From Zizania palustris (taxonomy: Eukaryota > Streptophyta > Magnoliopsida > Poales > Poaceae): DNA of 64,000 nt. The notes beneath the pieces are model-generated. The model was not told where the DNA came from and made no database searches. It saw only the letters and a list, made by a program, of their open reading frames with translations. How positions within the stretch are numbered: the first letter of the stretch is position 1; the number at the start of each line of letters is the position of its first letter. Shown piece after piece: positions 21,643 to 32,495 of the stretch. The DNA lies in NCBI GenBank assembly GCA_019279435.1, contig JAAALK010000084.1:13388174-13452173 (forward strand). Reading direction: 5' to 3'. The position numbers were made by a program, and so were the translations under genes.

Positions 21643-22784
21643 TCTTATCTCCTCGAGCTTGCCGGGAATGGCGTCGTTGCAGTTAAGATGCCTCAAATTT
21701 TGTCACATGCATGCATGCTTCCTCTGATAAGATTCGTTCTAACTTTTTTGGATGAAAAATGTTGTGTTGAGTGGAAATATGGTCAGACAAATATAATTTC
21801 ATGGATTATACGTCTATACATGCTTTTATTGTATATATATCTTTGCTCATTTGTGAAACTTGAAGGGACTGTCATTTAATTTGTTGTATTACACACGTTT
21901 TTTTTAATGTATGGCTTTCTAGCCATAAAGATTTGCATTGGATTTGTTCAATAATTTGATAATAGTGCCATGTTGTTATAGTTTGAAGTGCAATCCCCGT
22001 GGGATCAAATTGTCCTTTATTTCAACAAAATTCTCGCCATTTGAATGAGAACACATTTTTTTGGCAAGTTCTGATGGATTAAAATTGGAAATTGTCGTTA
22101 TTATTACGGGCCATTAAAAAATAAAGATAATAACACAGAGACAAAGAAAGGAGAAATATACCAATAAGGACGATTGTTTTGTGTAACTTACGAGGGCAAG
22201 ACAACCCTATCTATAGGAATTTAAGTGTCTGGTACAGAATACAAAATATGGCCAAAAATCGAAAAATTTATATAACTATAGTGTACATTTTACATAGTTA
22301 TATAATTTACTACAAAATATGTAGGAATATATCAAATATTAATATCACCGAAATATTTCGACTAAATTGGTCATAATAACTAATTTAATTTTCATTATTT
22401 ACTAAGCAGTAATCACAGATTTGCTATCTTTTCCTTTTTTCCTCGTATATACTTTAGTGAATTAGCTAGGGTTTGTGGCCATCTTTTTTAAGGAAATGGT
22501 ACGGTTTACTACTTTCAACTAGGATAGAGTTTAAATAACCCCTAAACTATTTTTGTGCTTATTTAACTCCCTCAATTTTCAGACAAAGTTCACTTTTTTA
22601 CTTTTTAAACCGGTTACGCGCTGAAGTGGCGCGCTGACTTTCTCCGATTTTGCTAACGATAGCAATATTTTTTACATTTACTAGACAATAAAAGTGACGC
22701 TGATTGGTGGGTCCCACGCACCGAAACATAATCGACTGTGGTCACGCTGCTCCAACGTGACTATGCGAGCCAGGACGCTGAGCA
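21643..22784. other. Intergenic sequence
   Basis: The 3' flank of the host gene is AT-rich, with several AATAAA-like words. From about 22510 there is a run (CCCCTAAACTATTTTTGTGC) of a type common in grass noncoding DNA-transposon or intergenic repeats, but I find no paired terminal repeat. No gene is seen. Confidence 0.4.
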
Positions 22785-22907
22785 TTACCAGACTACAATC
22801 GTGCGCCCAACATAGACTCCATTTTTGTAGTCCATCGCTTCGATCATTGCCGGATCACTGAAATCGCTTATGTCATCTTCACTGTTGCAGCTCGCAAGTG
22901 TGATCAT
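22785..22907 (-). other. Short coding-like ORF, unrecognised
   Basis: A 40-codon ORF with an ATG at 22907 and TAA at 22785-22787 on the minus strand. It has balanced codon use and an acidic Ser/Asp-rich composition (SEDDISDFSDPAMIEAMDY). It lies 220 bp downstream of the PRP38-like exon on the same strand but is not part of PRP38 as I know it. It may be a gene fragment or chance. Confidence 0.2.
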
Positions 22908-23124
22908 CTTTCTATTTTTTGAAAGAAATAAGTTGACGTGACTTTGGTTGAGTTGAACATATATGTTAAAAGTTATTGTATGATCAAATACAAAATTATT
23001 GTATGATCCACCAAGCCCCCCAACCCCCACCCCACCCAAAAAAAAACATTGTGTGATCCACCATTTTTTGTATTTTGATTTCAATAAATAAAATAATTAA
23101 GAACTAGAAAAGGAAACAACATAC

Positions 23125-23214
23125 CTTTTCTGGATATAGGGAAAGGCCATGTCACAGGAATAGTCCTTGGTGAGGAGTTCATCAATGAACTCATCAACAT
23201 GGGTCAGGAAAAAC
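23125..23214 (-). pseudogene. PRP38-like pre-mRNA splicing factor exon (isolated fragment)
   Basis: On the minus strand a 90-nt exon is bounded by CATTTAG (acceptor) and GTATGTTG (donor). It encodes LTHVDEFIDELLTKDY followed by SCDMAFPYIQKR. This matches the conserved PRP38 segment with HVDEFIDELL and a CDI-PR-QKR motif. PRP38 is a spliceosome tri-snRNP activation factor. Met, Phe and Tyr replace residues usually Ile, Leu/Met and Arg, so the copy may be decaying. No other PRP38 exons are found nearby, suggesting a captured or relic exon. Moving the acceptor by two bases (exon start 23212) is also possible. Confidence 0.65.
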
Positions 23215-23908
23215 TCTAAATGAAAACACAACAAACATATTGCAAGCAGGAACAAAAGTACAAAACAATCATTTAAGAACGCCATAACCAAGATGCCACC
23301 CATCTAATTAATCTAACCAGCAGCATAGTAATCTGAATTGAAATTGAGAGGTAGAGAAAGAGAAAAGTGGGTCATTCTATGCATACTTCCATCGCCGATT
23401 CAATACTGATGTGCTGGCAATCCGGCCATATGCACATCAGTGATCTTTCACCTAGAGATCAAGACGGGAACAAAAATCTCCTAACATTGTAAGCATCCTT
23501 TTAAATTTACGCTAATCATTATGATTCCTTCAACCTTGATTTCCATTGCTAAACTTATTAGATGGTTACATGGTCTGGTAGGTGCATGGTTAGGCATCCT
23601 TGATTTTATATGAGCATTACTTTATCAAACTTCCACTTGTTAACATTCCTCAGGAGACTCTGAGGGTGAAAGATGAGGAGTTGCTGCATACCTGCTTTGT
23701 GCTGCTTTGCTCTCTGCGTCAGTATGGTTTGTATTAGGCAATTGCCAATGTCATTCTCTCTATGACAAACATATGCATCCATACTTTCAATGCATATCTC
23801 TTTTAACTCTACTCGTGGAAAATACATGAAACATGACAAACATCTAGACTTGTGATTGGAGAATGCTGACATGGGGTAGAAGCTCCTCTTTTTCTTTCTC
23901 AACAACAC
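23215..23908. other. Intergenic sequence
   Basis: Mostly AT-rich, unremarkable sequence up to the LTR of element F. A minus-strand open stretch at 23606-23938 runs into the LTR and has no recognisable features. No gene is supported. Confidence 0.4.
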
Positions 23909-25868
23909 TGTTGGTGTCTTTTTTGGTTTTTTGGTCACACGTGTGGCCTGGGAGATTTGATTAACTCTAGTGCAGGTCCTATAATCCTAAAAAAAAAAAG
24001 ATTCTGAGCGTGCCAATCAGTTGGACCCTGCAACTAATAAGTAACCATATGAAATAACGTTAGTAGCAACGCCGATCGGCTATCGAGCCGATGACTGTGG
24101 TGAGAATAGAATAAACAACAATAAACGCGGCGATCGACCATGAGGTCAATGACCACACCCACGTTATCAGGTTGAGCACGCTATCGGCTGATACGGTGAA
24201 GTCCTCATGCATAAAGGCTAATGAGTGTCTCCTAGACGTGAGTGGAATATAGCATGGAAATAAAGATAACCTATCGGCTTGTACTCCGATAGAAAATAAT
24301 CTCAGCATACTAAACAATGTATCCATACCATCAAATCACCGTAACTACAAGATCGGACCTAACCAAGACAGTTGCTAGTCACAATAATTCAACAATATTT
24401 CAATGCATCGGGCATACTTTATTTAGGTGAATGGTACACAGTATGAACCAGATACAATAGAATGAGATGTCAGATTTAACCAATGAAGCCTCAAACTATG
24501 CCACCTAATTCACATCAATTAAGAGATCAAAGTGATGCGGCCTTAGACCTAACAAAATATACCAAGATAAATCGATGATCACACTGAATAGGCCGATACC
24601 TCAATAGATTGATAAGATGTAGCCTCAAAGAACACGGACCTAGTCGATGTGACCCTCGAGGTGGCGAGACTCACCTCTTCACCGAAGATTGTAACGATGC
24701 AGCCCAGTTCCAAGTGCCAAGTCCCACCGAGAATAACCTTGGGAACTTTTGGTATAGTTTTTGGTCACACGCGTGGCCTAGGAGAACTGCTTAACTCCAG
24801 TGTAGGTCCTACAATCTTAGAAAAGAAGTTTCTAAGAGTGCCAATCAGTTTGACCCTGCAACTGACAAGGAATCAATGAAAACAATAGCGTTAGTAGCAG
24901 AGCCGATCGGCTGCCAAGCCGATGACTATTGTAAGGATAAAATAATAGTGAACAAATATGCCGATCGGCCATGGGCCAATGACCATTGTAGGACGATCAG
25001 GCCGAATACACCATCAACAATAAGAAGGGATAATCGCGGGCGAGGATCGATGGGTATCTCCCGAGCGTGCATGAAATATAACATAGAATTAAAGACAACC
25101 TATCGGCTTGTACTCCGATAGAAATAAATAAAATGTAGCAGATAACATATCAGTATCATCAAAATCATCATAATAACAAGATTGGACTTAACCAAGATAG
25201 TAGCTAGTCACGATGAACTTAATAATACTTCAAAGTATCGGGCATGCTTTATTTAGATGAACGGTATACAACATGAAGCAGATGCAATAGAAAGAGATGT
25301 CAAACTTAACCGATGAAGCCTCAGACTATGACACCTAAATCACATCAATCTAAGAGATCAATCTAATGCAGCGTTAGACCTAGCCAATACACCGGGATAA
25401 ACCAGAGACCACACTTACTCGGCCAATGTATTCCAGAAATCGATACAATGTAGCCTTAAAAAACACTAACCTAGTCGATAAAGTCATCGGGGTGGTGGGA
25501 CTCACCTCTTCGCCGAAGATCGAAATGATGCAGCCCAACTCCGAGTGTCGAATCCCCCCGGGATTATCCTTGGGAAGCAAAGGATGGAGATATGCCGAAG
25601 AGTAGTTATTTGTAGGGTTGTGTTGTTGTTTTTCCTAACTAATTAGATACATATTTATAGTTCAGAGACTTGCCATCCAAGCAATCTACATTGTAACCGA
25701 TTCTAGATCATCCTCATCTTCTCTTTCCTTTATCGGGTCCTTCATGCCCAGTCATATTATAACGACATAGACGGGTTTCTTTGACCATTTTGACCAGACC
25801 TCTTTGACTTATGTTAACTGTGCGGCAGCTGTAGTGGGCCTATTATTTAGCAAATCTTGGCATCAACA
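23909..25868 (-). mobile_element. 3' LTR of element F (1960 bp)
   Basis: On the minus strand it starts TGTTGATGCC and ends GACACCAACA (TGTTG/CAACA inverted ends). A minus-strand TATA box CTATAAATAT lies at 25651-25660. Most of the transcribed part is an imperfect direct duplication, listed separately. Confidence 0.75.
23928..25590. repeat. Imperfect tandem duplication, about 832-bp unit, within LTR F
   Basis: Unit 1 begins about 23928 and unit 2 about 24760, both with TTTTTGGTCACACG-GTGGCCT. Matching landmarks are spaced alike: GTGCCAATCAGTT-GACCCTGCAACT, AGCCGATCGGCTG-CAAGCCGATGAC, CCTATCGGCTTGTACTCCGATAG, and the GATGCAGCCCA end. Identity looks near 80% by eye, so the duplication is old. 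Short GCCGATCGGC palindromes recur inside. Confidence 0.8.
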
Positions 25869-25885
25869 AATGCCCCCTATTTTAG
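25869..25885 (-). other. Polypurine tract of element F
   Basis: On the minus strand AAAATAGGGGGCATT lies directly next to the LTR start TGTTGATG. It is the primer for plus-strand DNA synthesis and shows that this is the 3' LTR. Confidence 0.75.
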
Positions 25886-26326
25886 AGCATCAAAGGGATA
25901 ACCAATGCTTCGAAATTATTGGTCATTATCAACTTCTATCATCGCATCCTTTCCGATGCCTTCACAACGTCTTTTCAAATTTATCGCTAGTAGCTGGAAC
26001 CCTTCATCTTCTAATCCTTCATATATAGTACATAGGGCAACGACTTTATCTTCCTCTCCTCATTTTTTCTTCGGCCATGAATGACTGTGACGTATGTCTC
26101 CTAGTCTGATGCATCTACTTTTCTTTGTGGCACCGTCAGACCAGGCTTCATTCGACACAGTTATGCATTGGCAGGTCGAAGATTTTGCTTCTCCCAATCC
26201 CAGACCTACAAACATTTTGGCATTTCAAGAACCATACTCATGATTACCTTTTGCCAAACATTGGAAGTGATCCCACCAAATCCACTGGGATCGATTTGAC
26301 TCAGTTGCCGAGGGGCTTATTTTTAC

Positions 26327-26524
26327 TCTATAAGTATTTGTCAAGCACTCTCTTTTCCTTTTATTCTTTCTGCACACACAGTGCTTCTCCATTATCTGGC
26401 CCTCCGAGCTCATCATTGCTCGCCGCTAGTACTATCATGGTCGCCACGCTCATCGTCTTTGCCTTCTTCGCCGACCTCGAACTTCAGCTCCTTAGCGATG
26501 GCGACCAATGACATGATCTCGGAG
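26327..26524 (+). promoter_or_regulatory. Antisense promoter and first exon in the 3' region of element F
   Basis: On the plus strand, antisense to F, CTCTATAAGTATT (about 26327-26339) is a TATA-like box. It is followed about 160 bases later by ATG GCG ACC AAT GAC at 26498 and, after 27 nt, by CTCGGAG before GTAAACC, a good splice donor (exon end 26524). Element E has a clear antisense gene in the same place with its own TATA box, so this is probably the start of the F antisense gene. The following exons are not identified. Confidence 0.4.
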
Positions 26525-26815
26525 GTAAACCTTCAGCATTTCTATCTTTATTTTCTTCGCTCTTCTCTAGGGATCTTAATCGGACTTGTGTTATATCGTC
26601 TAAGCCATCTGTCATTAGATTATAATAATCATCAGCTATCAATTAATCTTTTAATGCAATTCTTCTTGAGCCGATGTTATTTTACCATGGTAGTACTGCT
26701 TCATGGCAATAGACTAACTGAAATGGTGGCACTTGAGTGGATCCATGGTGCACCATCCGATATGCCCATATTGCTTCTTACAGAGACCAATGCCAACGCT
26801 TCGGTTGCTCATTGA

Positions 26816-27017
26816 TTTTGCATTTTATCAACTTGATCAAACTCTTGTTAGATGCTTCAGCCTGACCATTATCTTGGGCATAATATGGTGATGAATTTAA
26901 GAGCTTGATTCCCGTATTGGCTGCGAACTGTTGGAACTCTTCTGACACAAAAATTGTCCCCTGATCTATGGTGATGGTCTACGGAATACTGAACTGATAC
27001 ATTATGTGTTTTTGGTG
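26816..27017 (-). pseudogene. Integrase core fragment of element F
   Basis: On the minus strand one frame reads FSIPQTITIDQGTIFVSEEF, then ANTGIKLLNSSPYYAQDNGQ, then AEASNKSLIKLIK. This holds the second catalytic Asp (IDQGT) and the Glu (AEASNK) of the D,D-35-E integrase core in the style of plant Tat elements. It is cut on the 5' side by the LTR of C and on the 3' side becomes noncoding. Confidence 0.85.
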
Positions 27018-27022
27018 AACTC

Positions 27023-27559
27023 TGTTGGGGGAAATACTTCCATCCACGTGGTAAATAGGAGGCTTCTCCGGAGGATCCATTCGAAGGGTAAAAGGAGCTG
27101 AAGCTTCACTCCTTAGAGGTGCAGATGATCGACAAGACTCCACTGAAGAGAGCTTTTCTAGAGGGTCACAGGCCAAAGGGTCCAGCGAGGCTTCAGCCAA
27201 GGAGAACTCCTCGATGGGTCCCCTCCCGAAGGGGCGCTGCCAGGACGGATTGGACATCTTCTTTATCCTAGTGTTCACACGACCTTTTACCTTTTTAGCC
27301 CGATGGAGGTCAAGGAACAATATCCTCTATGACGGTTGTAACTAGAGGGTAAAATAGTCTTCTCCTTGTATATTCTTGCCTATAAATACCCCCTCTTTAC
27401 TGAGGTATAGGCATAGAATCAAGAGATAATCAAAAGACACTTCGAACTGTCCTCGGCTATTATCCTACTCGGAGGACTAGAACACTCCACAAGCAATAAT
27501 CTCATTTAATAACCCTTCATGGTTATTTAAACCTATTAGCTTAATCTTTTACGCCAATA
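27023..27559 (+). mobile_element. 5' LTR of element C (537 bp)
   Basis: It starts TGTTGGGGGAAATACTTCC and ends TTTTACGCCAATA, where the usual final CA has become TA. A TATA box TATAAATACCC lies at 27381. The primer-binding-like sequence GTTGGCACCATCTGTGG follows from 27560. Confidence 0.85.
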
Positions 27560-27624
27560 GTTGGCACCATCTGTGGAGAACCTAGTACAATAACTACAGT
27601 CTCTACCAATCCTTTCCCAAAGCC

Positions 27625-28178
27625 ATGCCTCCTAACCGAAGCATAGGCCCTAGTCCCCCCAGAGATCCCTTTGGATCTTTGGACATGGAACTCCAAGTTC
27701 TTCAGGGACTGTAGAACCCACGGCAGCTCCTCCGCCTCCGATTCCTGAAGTAGCCTCCACTCCTCGGCGATACGAAGGCCCCTCCGTGGCCCCGACCGTA
27801 CTCTGCACTGACTTCATCAGATCACAATATCCCAAAGACACCCCCGAAGGAAGCGGGGGCCCCTCTGATGCTATGGCCATTGAAATGGCTCAGTTGAAAG
27901 CAGAGCTGCAGAGGTGGCGGCAGGCGGCCGCCAGCCAGCTCCATACTCAAGACGAAGCCAAAAGACTGGTGGTACCGCTCGAAGTCGTCATAGTCATCGA
28001 GCCCGAAGCCTAGAGGAAAAGTCAAAATGACTCCTTCGACAAAGAATCTCCACTGCACCCCAACCTATAGAAAGTACGCTTCGACCCCAGGTTCTAAGCA
28101 GAGAAGCTCCCAAAGTACTCCGAGGAAGCTGACCCCGGAGAATTATCTCGGTCATACGCGCTCGCAATAGAAGCCAGC
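27625..28178 (+). pseudogene. gag of element C, 5' part
   Basis: ATG at 27625 (MPPNRS, compare MPPKRS in E). Several stops and frameshifts break it. The end (28060-28178) reads K-SE-ADPGE-SRSYALAIEAS, matching KYSGGSDPGEFARSYALAIEAS in E, and is interrupted after CCAGC by the LTR of B. The reading continues at 40592. Confidence 0.8.
28174..28178 (+). repeat. Target site duplication of element B, left copy (CCAGC)
   Basis: CCAGC lies directly before the 5' LTR of B and again directly after the 3' LTR at 40587-40591. Removing B and one copy joins the gag of C where it was cut. Confidence 0.95.
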
Positions 28179-31100
28179 TGTAACACCTCAAATTTTCAAT
28201 ACAATAAAAATATTATTAAATTCAATTTCCTGGAATATATATTTCTGAAAATACTTTAAATACCCTTTTATACCCAGTTGAACTACAACATAGAGTAGAT
28301 GGCCAAATTAGAAGGTGAAACTTTTTGTATATGATCCTTAGACCAAGATATATTTTTGAGAATTTTTATAAATTTTTCCCAAGCATGGAAGTAGCCCTAT
28401 TATTTTAAATCAATTTCTACAATTATTTTACTCAGAAAATAATTTCAAACAGTATTGGGCCCTCTCCCTCCTTTCTCTCTCCCCCGGCCGGCCCAACCCA
28501 TCACCCGCGCTCGCCTTAGGCTGACAGCCTGACCCCACCTGTCGGCGCCGACTGCCTCCCCTCGCGCGCGCGCCCGACGCCACGGCCCCACCCGTCAGCT
28601 GCCTCCCTCGCTCGTTCGCGCTCACTGACGTGTGGCCCCCGCCTGTCAGATCCGTCGTCCCCGCGAGATCCGCCCCGGATCCCCCCCCCCTCGCCATCCG
28701 AAGCCCTAACTCCGCCTAGGATCCGCCCTCGCCGGCCCCCTCCCTTTAATCCGACGCCTGCAATGAATTCCCCTCAACGCGCTGATCGTTTCCCCCTATT
28801 AATCTCGCCCGATTAGCGTCCAGGTGCGTTGAACCGCGTTCAACCCGAGCTCGCCGGCGTCAAAGCGCATTTATCCCCGGCCACCGTCGATTGCGCCCTC
28901 CCTGCCCCCGCCGGTACCCCTATATAAACCACGGCCCTCCACCGCGTTCGGTTCACGCACCCAATTGCACTCAGACCAAGCCGAGCGCCCACCCTTCGCC
29001 TTTTAGCACAATCCCCCTATTTCGCCTCCGGCCACCACTCGTCGTTGCCTCGGACCGTCCCCGTCCGTTCCTCCGCCACCGTTGTGACCGCCGGGACCTC
29101 ACCGACCTCGGCCACCACTCCATCGACGACGAACCTCGCAGGATCGCAGTCGCCACCAAGGACCCGAGCACCGTCGCCGCCTCCGCTCGTCGCCGGCCTC
29201 ACCCTGTCGACCTTTTCTCACTGCCGAGGTACCCTCGTGATCCCCGTAGCACCCTCTTGTCATTTTAGGCCTTAGCTTCGACTGCCATCGCTCGCCTTGG
29301 CCCCTGGCCCGCTCGCCGTCGCCGGAGAAGACGACCGGCACGGGTCGAGTACCCGTGCCGTGTCGGATTCGATCCGCGTCGTGCGATCTGGATCTAATGG
29401 TACTGATTTAATCCCTCGTGCGGTTTAATTGGCGCCGTTGGATCTGTGCGAAGGGGTACGTTTTAATCTCGTGCGTCTGTTAGTTTTAAAACCCCGCATC
29501 GCATCTAAGCCGTCCATCGCGTACCGGTTCGAACGTTTTAATCCTGGTCCGTCCACGTCACTTTAACTCCCCCGCCTCGTTCTCGCGCATCGGATCTGGA
29601 TCCGACGGTCCAGATCGACCCGGCGCACGCGCACAGTGCGCGGGTTCACCGTGGGCCTGGCTCACCGTGGACCCGAGGGGGTTTAAATTTGAAAATAAAT
29701 TCCAGAAAAGGTTTAAAACTTGTAAAATTCATATCTGGCGCATTTGAACTCTAAAAATTACCATTTCAATTTCAGAAAATTCATAATATTATTCTCTACA
29801 TGTTTATGCAATAAAAACAGTAGGTTTACTTTGGACATTTCATGTTTATTCAAATGAATATACAAATGCCTTTAGGGTTAAAATATAAATTCAAATATTT
29901 AAACTTCAGAAAAATTTATATTTATTTTCCTTTCTGTCCATGTACTGAAAACCACTAAATTAACATGAACTTTTCATTTCAAAGTTATTTGAGAACTTAA
30001 TATGACAATAATCACATTTAAACACCTCTTTCTAAAAAGGACAACTTTTTAAATCCTTTAAAATTTATTTATGAAATAAGTCACAGAACCTTAACAATTG
30101 AATTTATTTTATTTTTAATCAAACCAACTTTGACCTATGTGCTTATCATGTAATGTTATATTGTTTGATTGAATATTGTGTTCATTTTATTTTACTTTAC
30201 TATATCAAAAAGACTACGACGCCGCCGAGGCGCCGGAGTACTTCCCGGAAGTCCCTCCCTCGCCTTTCGCTGAACAAGGCAAGTCACCAAACCAATCTTT
30301 TGAGCATATTGAACCCATGTTTGATTAAACTATCGCTAAAACACATAGGTTATATATGCATTAGTCAAATGAACCCTTACAATATATTTATTTAGGATCC
30401 CCCGACCTTGATGTGCGACCCACGCCATGCTCTCTAGCCTAAACTCCTTGTCACCATATGATAAACGTTATTAGCTAGTGTCCAATGTATCGACACGATC
30501 GCTATAGGATAAAAATGAGTCGTAGTACATGGTTCTACTATATGATCCCCATTGTGTCTTATCTATGGAATTCTGTCGGTGTTGGAGTTGTGGTTGTGAG
30601 TGAATGCATGGTGGGTTCCGGGTGCAAGCTAGGGCATTGGTCGGTAGCACCCGGGGCACTATAAGGACCGGTATGAGGGATTCGTTGCAATACACTTACG
30701 TACTAACCACAAGTCTAGTGGGTAAGTCCTAACTAAGGTATGGATTGTTCCAAACCGAGGCCACCATTTGGAGATGGGTCAAGTTGCACCTGCGGGTGAC
30801 TTGTACCAATATGGCGCAAAAGGGGGTGCGACGTTAGCCGGGATGCGGCCCGGCGCGCCGGCGAAACCTAGAGCGGGTGGTTATCGCTTGGAACATTTCA
30901 TGCTGAGGTTTTGGCACGAGTTCCCGTGGTATGGGTCATCTCGTTTGGGATGAGTGTGTGCCTTGTGGGTACAGTAGTACATCTCTGATCAGAGTCATGA
31001 ATCTTTTCGAAAAGCCGAGCCCACGGTCAAGGGCGGGTTGCGTGACATCCCCCAGTTAGTTTATTTTGGATATGTGTGTGCATGATGGATTGACATGTAA

Positions 31101-31577
31101 GGACTGTTGTGCGAGGAGGTAAAACGTACTCATCGAGTTAGTTGGTGTTGTTGATATTCACATTTACTTTTTCGCAAGATTAATATGTGATTACACTAAA
31201 TGCAATAACTAAAACTGTACTTTTTCACAATGTTAGCCATTACCCTTCCTTGTTTATTATCCTGCATTACTACTTGCATTTGCGGTGGCTTGTTGAGTAC
31301 TTTTGTACTCATACCCGTTGGACCCCACAGAGGATGCTTACTACGAAGACGGTCTGGAGTAGCGACCCAGTCGAGAAGAAAGATCCTGAAGGAGATGTTC
31401 GTCATGTTGCTTTTTAATTATTTTATTACTATTTTTACTAAGACTTTGATGTAATAAATATGGTCTGCGTACCATGGATATTGTCGTATGTACGTTGTCG
31501 CATGATGAACCTCTTGTATTATTGTTTTTTCTTATGAAATTCAATAATGTCTCGATTTGTTAAATCGGGGCGCTACA
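28179..31577 (+). mobile_element. 5' LTR of element B (3399 bp)
   Basis: It starts TGTAACACCTCAAATTTTC and ends AAATCGGGGCGCTACA. A TATA box TATATAAA lies at 28921-28928. It has a GC-rich U3/leader, an AT-rich middle and a conserved 3' third. It contains the split reading frame at 30213-31362. Confidence 0.97.
30213..31362 (+). CDS. Hidden two-exon reading frame inside 5' LTR of B
   Basis: Proposed exons are 30213-30278 (66 nt) and 31331-31362. Upstream is a pyrimidine-rich tract ending AAAAAG. The donor is CAAG before GCAAGT (GC type) and the acceptor is GACCCCACAG. The join reads DYDAAEAPEYFPEVPPSPF, then A-E-Q, then EDAYYEDGLE and TAG. Relative to LTR A, seven of eleven codons in PEVPPSPFA-x-Q change only synonymously, and the last exon differs by an in-frame 6-base indel. 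A GAG before GTACCCTCG donor (exon end 29228) is phase-compatible with an upstream Pro/Ser/Thr-rich frame, but no ATG is found in it. Function unknown. Confidence 0.5.
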
Positions 31578-31580
31578 AGA

Positions 31581-31592
31581 TGGTATCAGAGC
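31581..31592 (+). other. Primer-binding site of element B
   Basis: TGGTATCAGAGC lies three bases after the 5' LTR, complementary to the 3' end of initiator methionine tRNA. Confidence 0.95.
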
Positions 31593-31715
31593 CGACTCGA
31601 TTGTAGGAAGCCAAACAGACCCGCCTAGCCATTAGCCACAGGAAATTATTTCTCGAAAACCTACTTTATAAACTTTGTTCCTCCCCTCACTTTTATTCAA
31701 CTTGCTGTTTTGTAG

Positions 31716-32495
31716 ATGCCAGTCTACCAAGTTCACAGCTACTGCCGTCACTACGAGGACTTCGTCCGGGAGCTCCGTATGATGCTCACATTCCTCGGGT
31801 TCCTCTTCGAACCCGAATTCCAAGGAGTGTACCCCGACGAGTTCGCCGGGCCCTACGATGTCTCCCTCACCAACCACGGCTCCGGAGAGCATCTGCCGCC
31901 CTACACCACCGCACTTGGAGGCCCGAGTTTCGACGTCGCGTGCCAACGAGTCACCCTCCAGGCCCTCATGGAGCTGAGGATGATCTACGATGATCGTCTT
32001 CAGAACTCGTCCTTCCGGCTTGTGCCGAAATGTACTCCCGGAGCCCACCGTAGCATCTACCTCGGAGTTCACTCCGTGCGTGATCCGGTCATGGCCCGGC
32101 AGTCACGTCTTCTATAGGCCATGGATGATCTCCATACCGAGGCGGTGCTCGATGCCGATGAGCACCATGAGGCGGTCGAGTTCCTTCGTGAAGAAACGAA
32201 GAACTTGATCCAACAGAACGGCGAGCTGCAGCGCAAGATCATGCAGCTGCAGAAGGATATTGCGGAGATGGTTCCTCTCCTTCCAAGGAAGAAGAAGCCC
32301 ATCCGTGAGCCCCTCCCTCGCCTCAAGAGGATTCCGCCACGAGCCTCCCCCGCCAGACCCTCCACCAGCGCCCCTGCACCACGCCCCGGCCTCGTCTCCG
32401 ACCCTATCATCGAGAATTTTGTCGAACCCACCATCCCTCAGGAGCCGTGTACTCGTGGTTCCGAGAGCACGGAGACCGCCTCCGGTGGCGAGTAG
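31716..32495 (+). pseudogene. Extra ORF upstream of gag in element B (ORF0), one nonsense codon
   Basis: A 259-codon frame with a single in-frame TAG at 32115, where element A has Glu (RLLEAMDDL). The ATG directly follows GCTGTTTTGTAG, a good splice-acceptor shape also present in A. The N-terminal half (HYEDFVRELRMMLTFLGF, FRLVPKCTPGAHRS) is probably globular. Residues about 150-185 (EETKNLIQQNGELQRKIMQL) look like a coiled coil, followed by a basic stretch (PRKKKP) and a Pro/Ser-rich tail. It is conserved between two diverged elements, so it probably had a role in the life cycle, but I recognise no family. Confidence 0.8.

Larger units (their letters stand above)
23909..27022 (-). mobile_element. 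Tat-type gypsy element F, 3' portion on the minus strand
   Basis: Reading on the minus strand: integrase core fragment (27017-26816), long 3' noncoding region (about 26815-25886), polypurine tract, then 3' LTR (25868-23909). It is interrupted at 27022/27023 by the 5' LTR of element C, which it hosts. The missing 5' part should continue on the far side of C, outside the window. TSD candidate AACAC at 23904-23908. Confidence 0.8.

Noticed and set aside
21135..21696. Overlapping long frames on the minus strand of the host gene
   Set aside because: They are mirror frames of the repeat region. Signal peptide, ordered repeats and a sensible start exist only on the plus strand.
24060..24326. Minus-strand frame of 88 codons in LTR F
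   Set aside because: Not preserved in the second copy of the 832-bp duplication, so unlikely to be coding.
26125..26511. 128-codon plus-strand frame in the 3' region of F
   Set aside because: It spans the likely antisense TATA box and leader and has no protein features.
28891..29268. Long Pro/Arg-rich open frames in the GC-rich part of LTR B (also 37901-38278 and 8448-8849)
   Set aside because: Several frames on both strands are open because of C/G-rich composition. Only the frame that joins the conserved donor has any support, and it lacks a start codon, so I do not list it as a gene.
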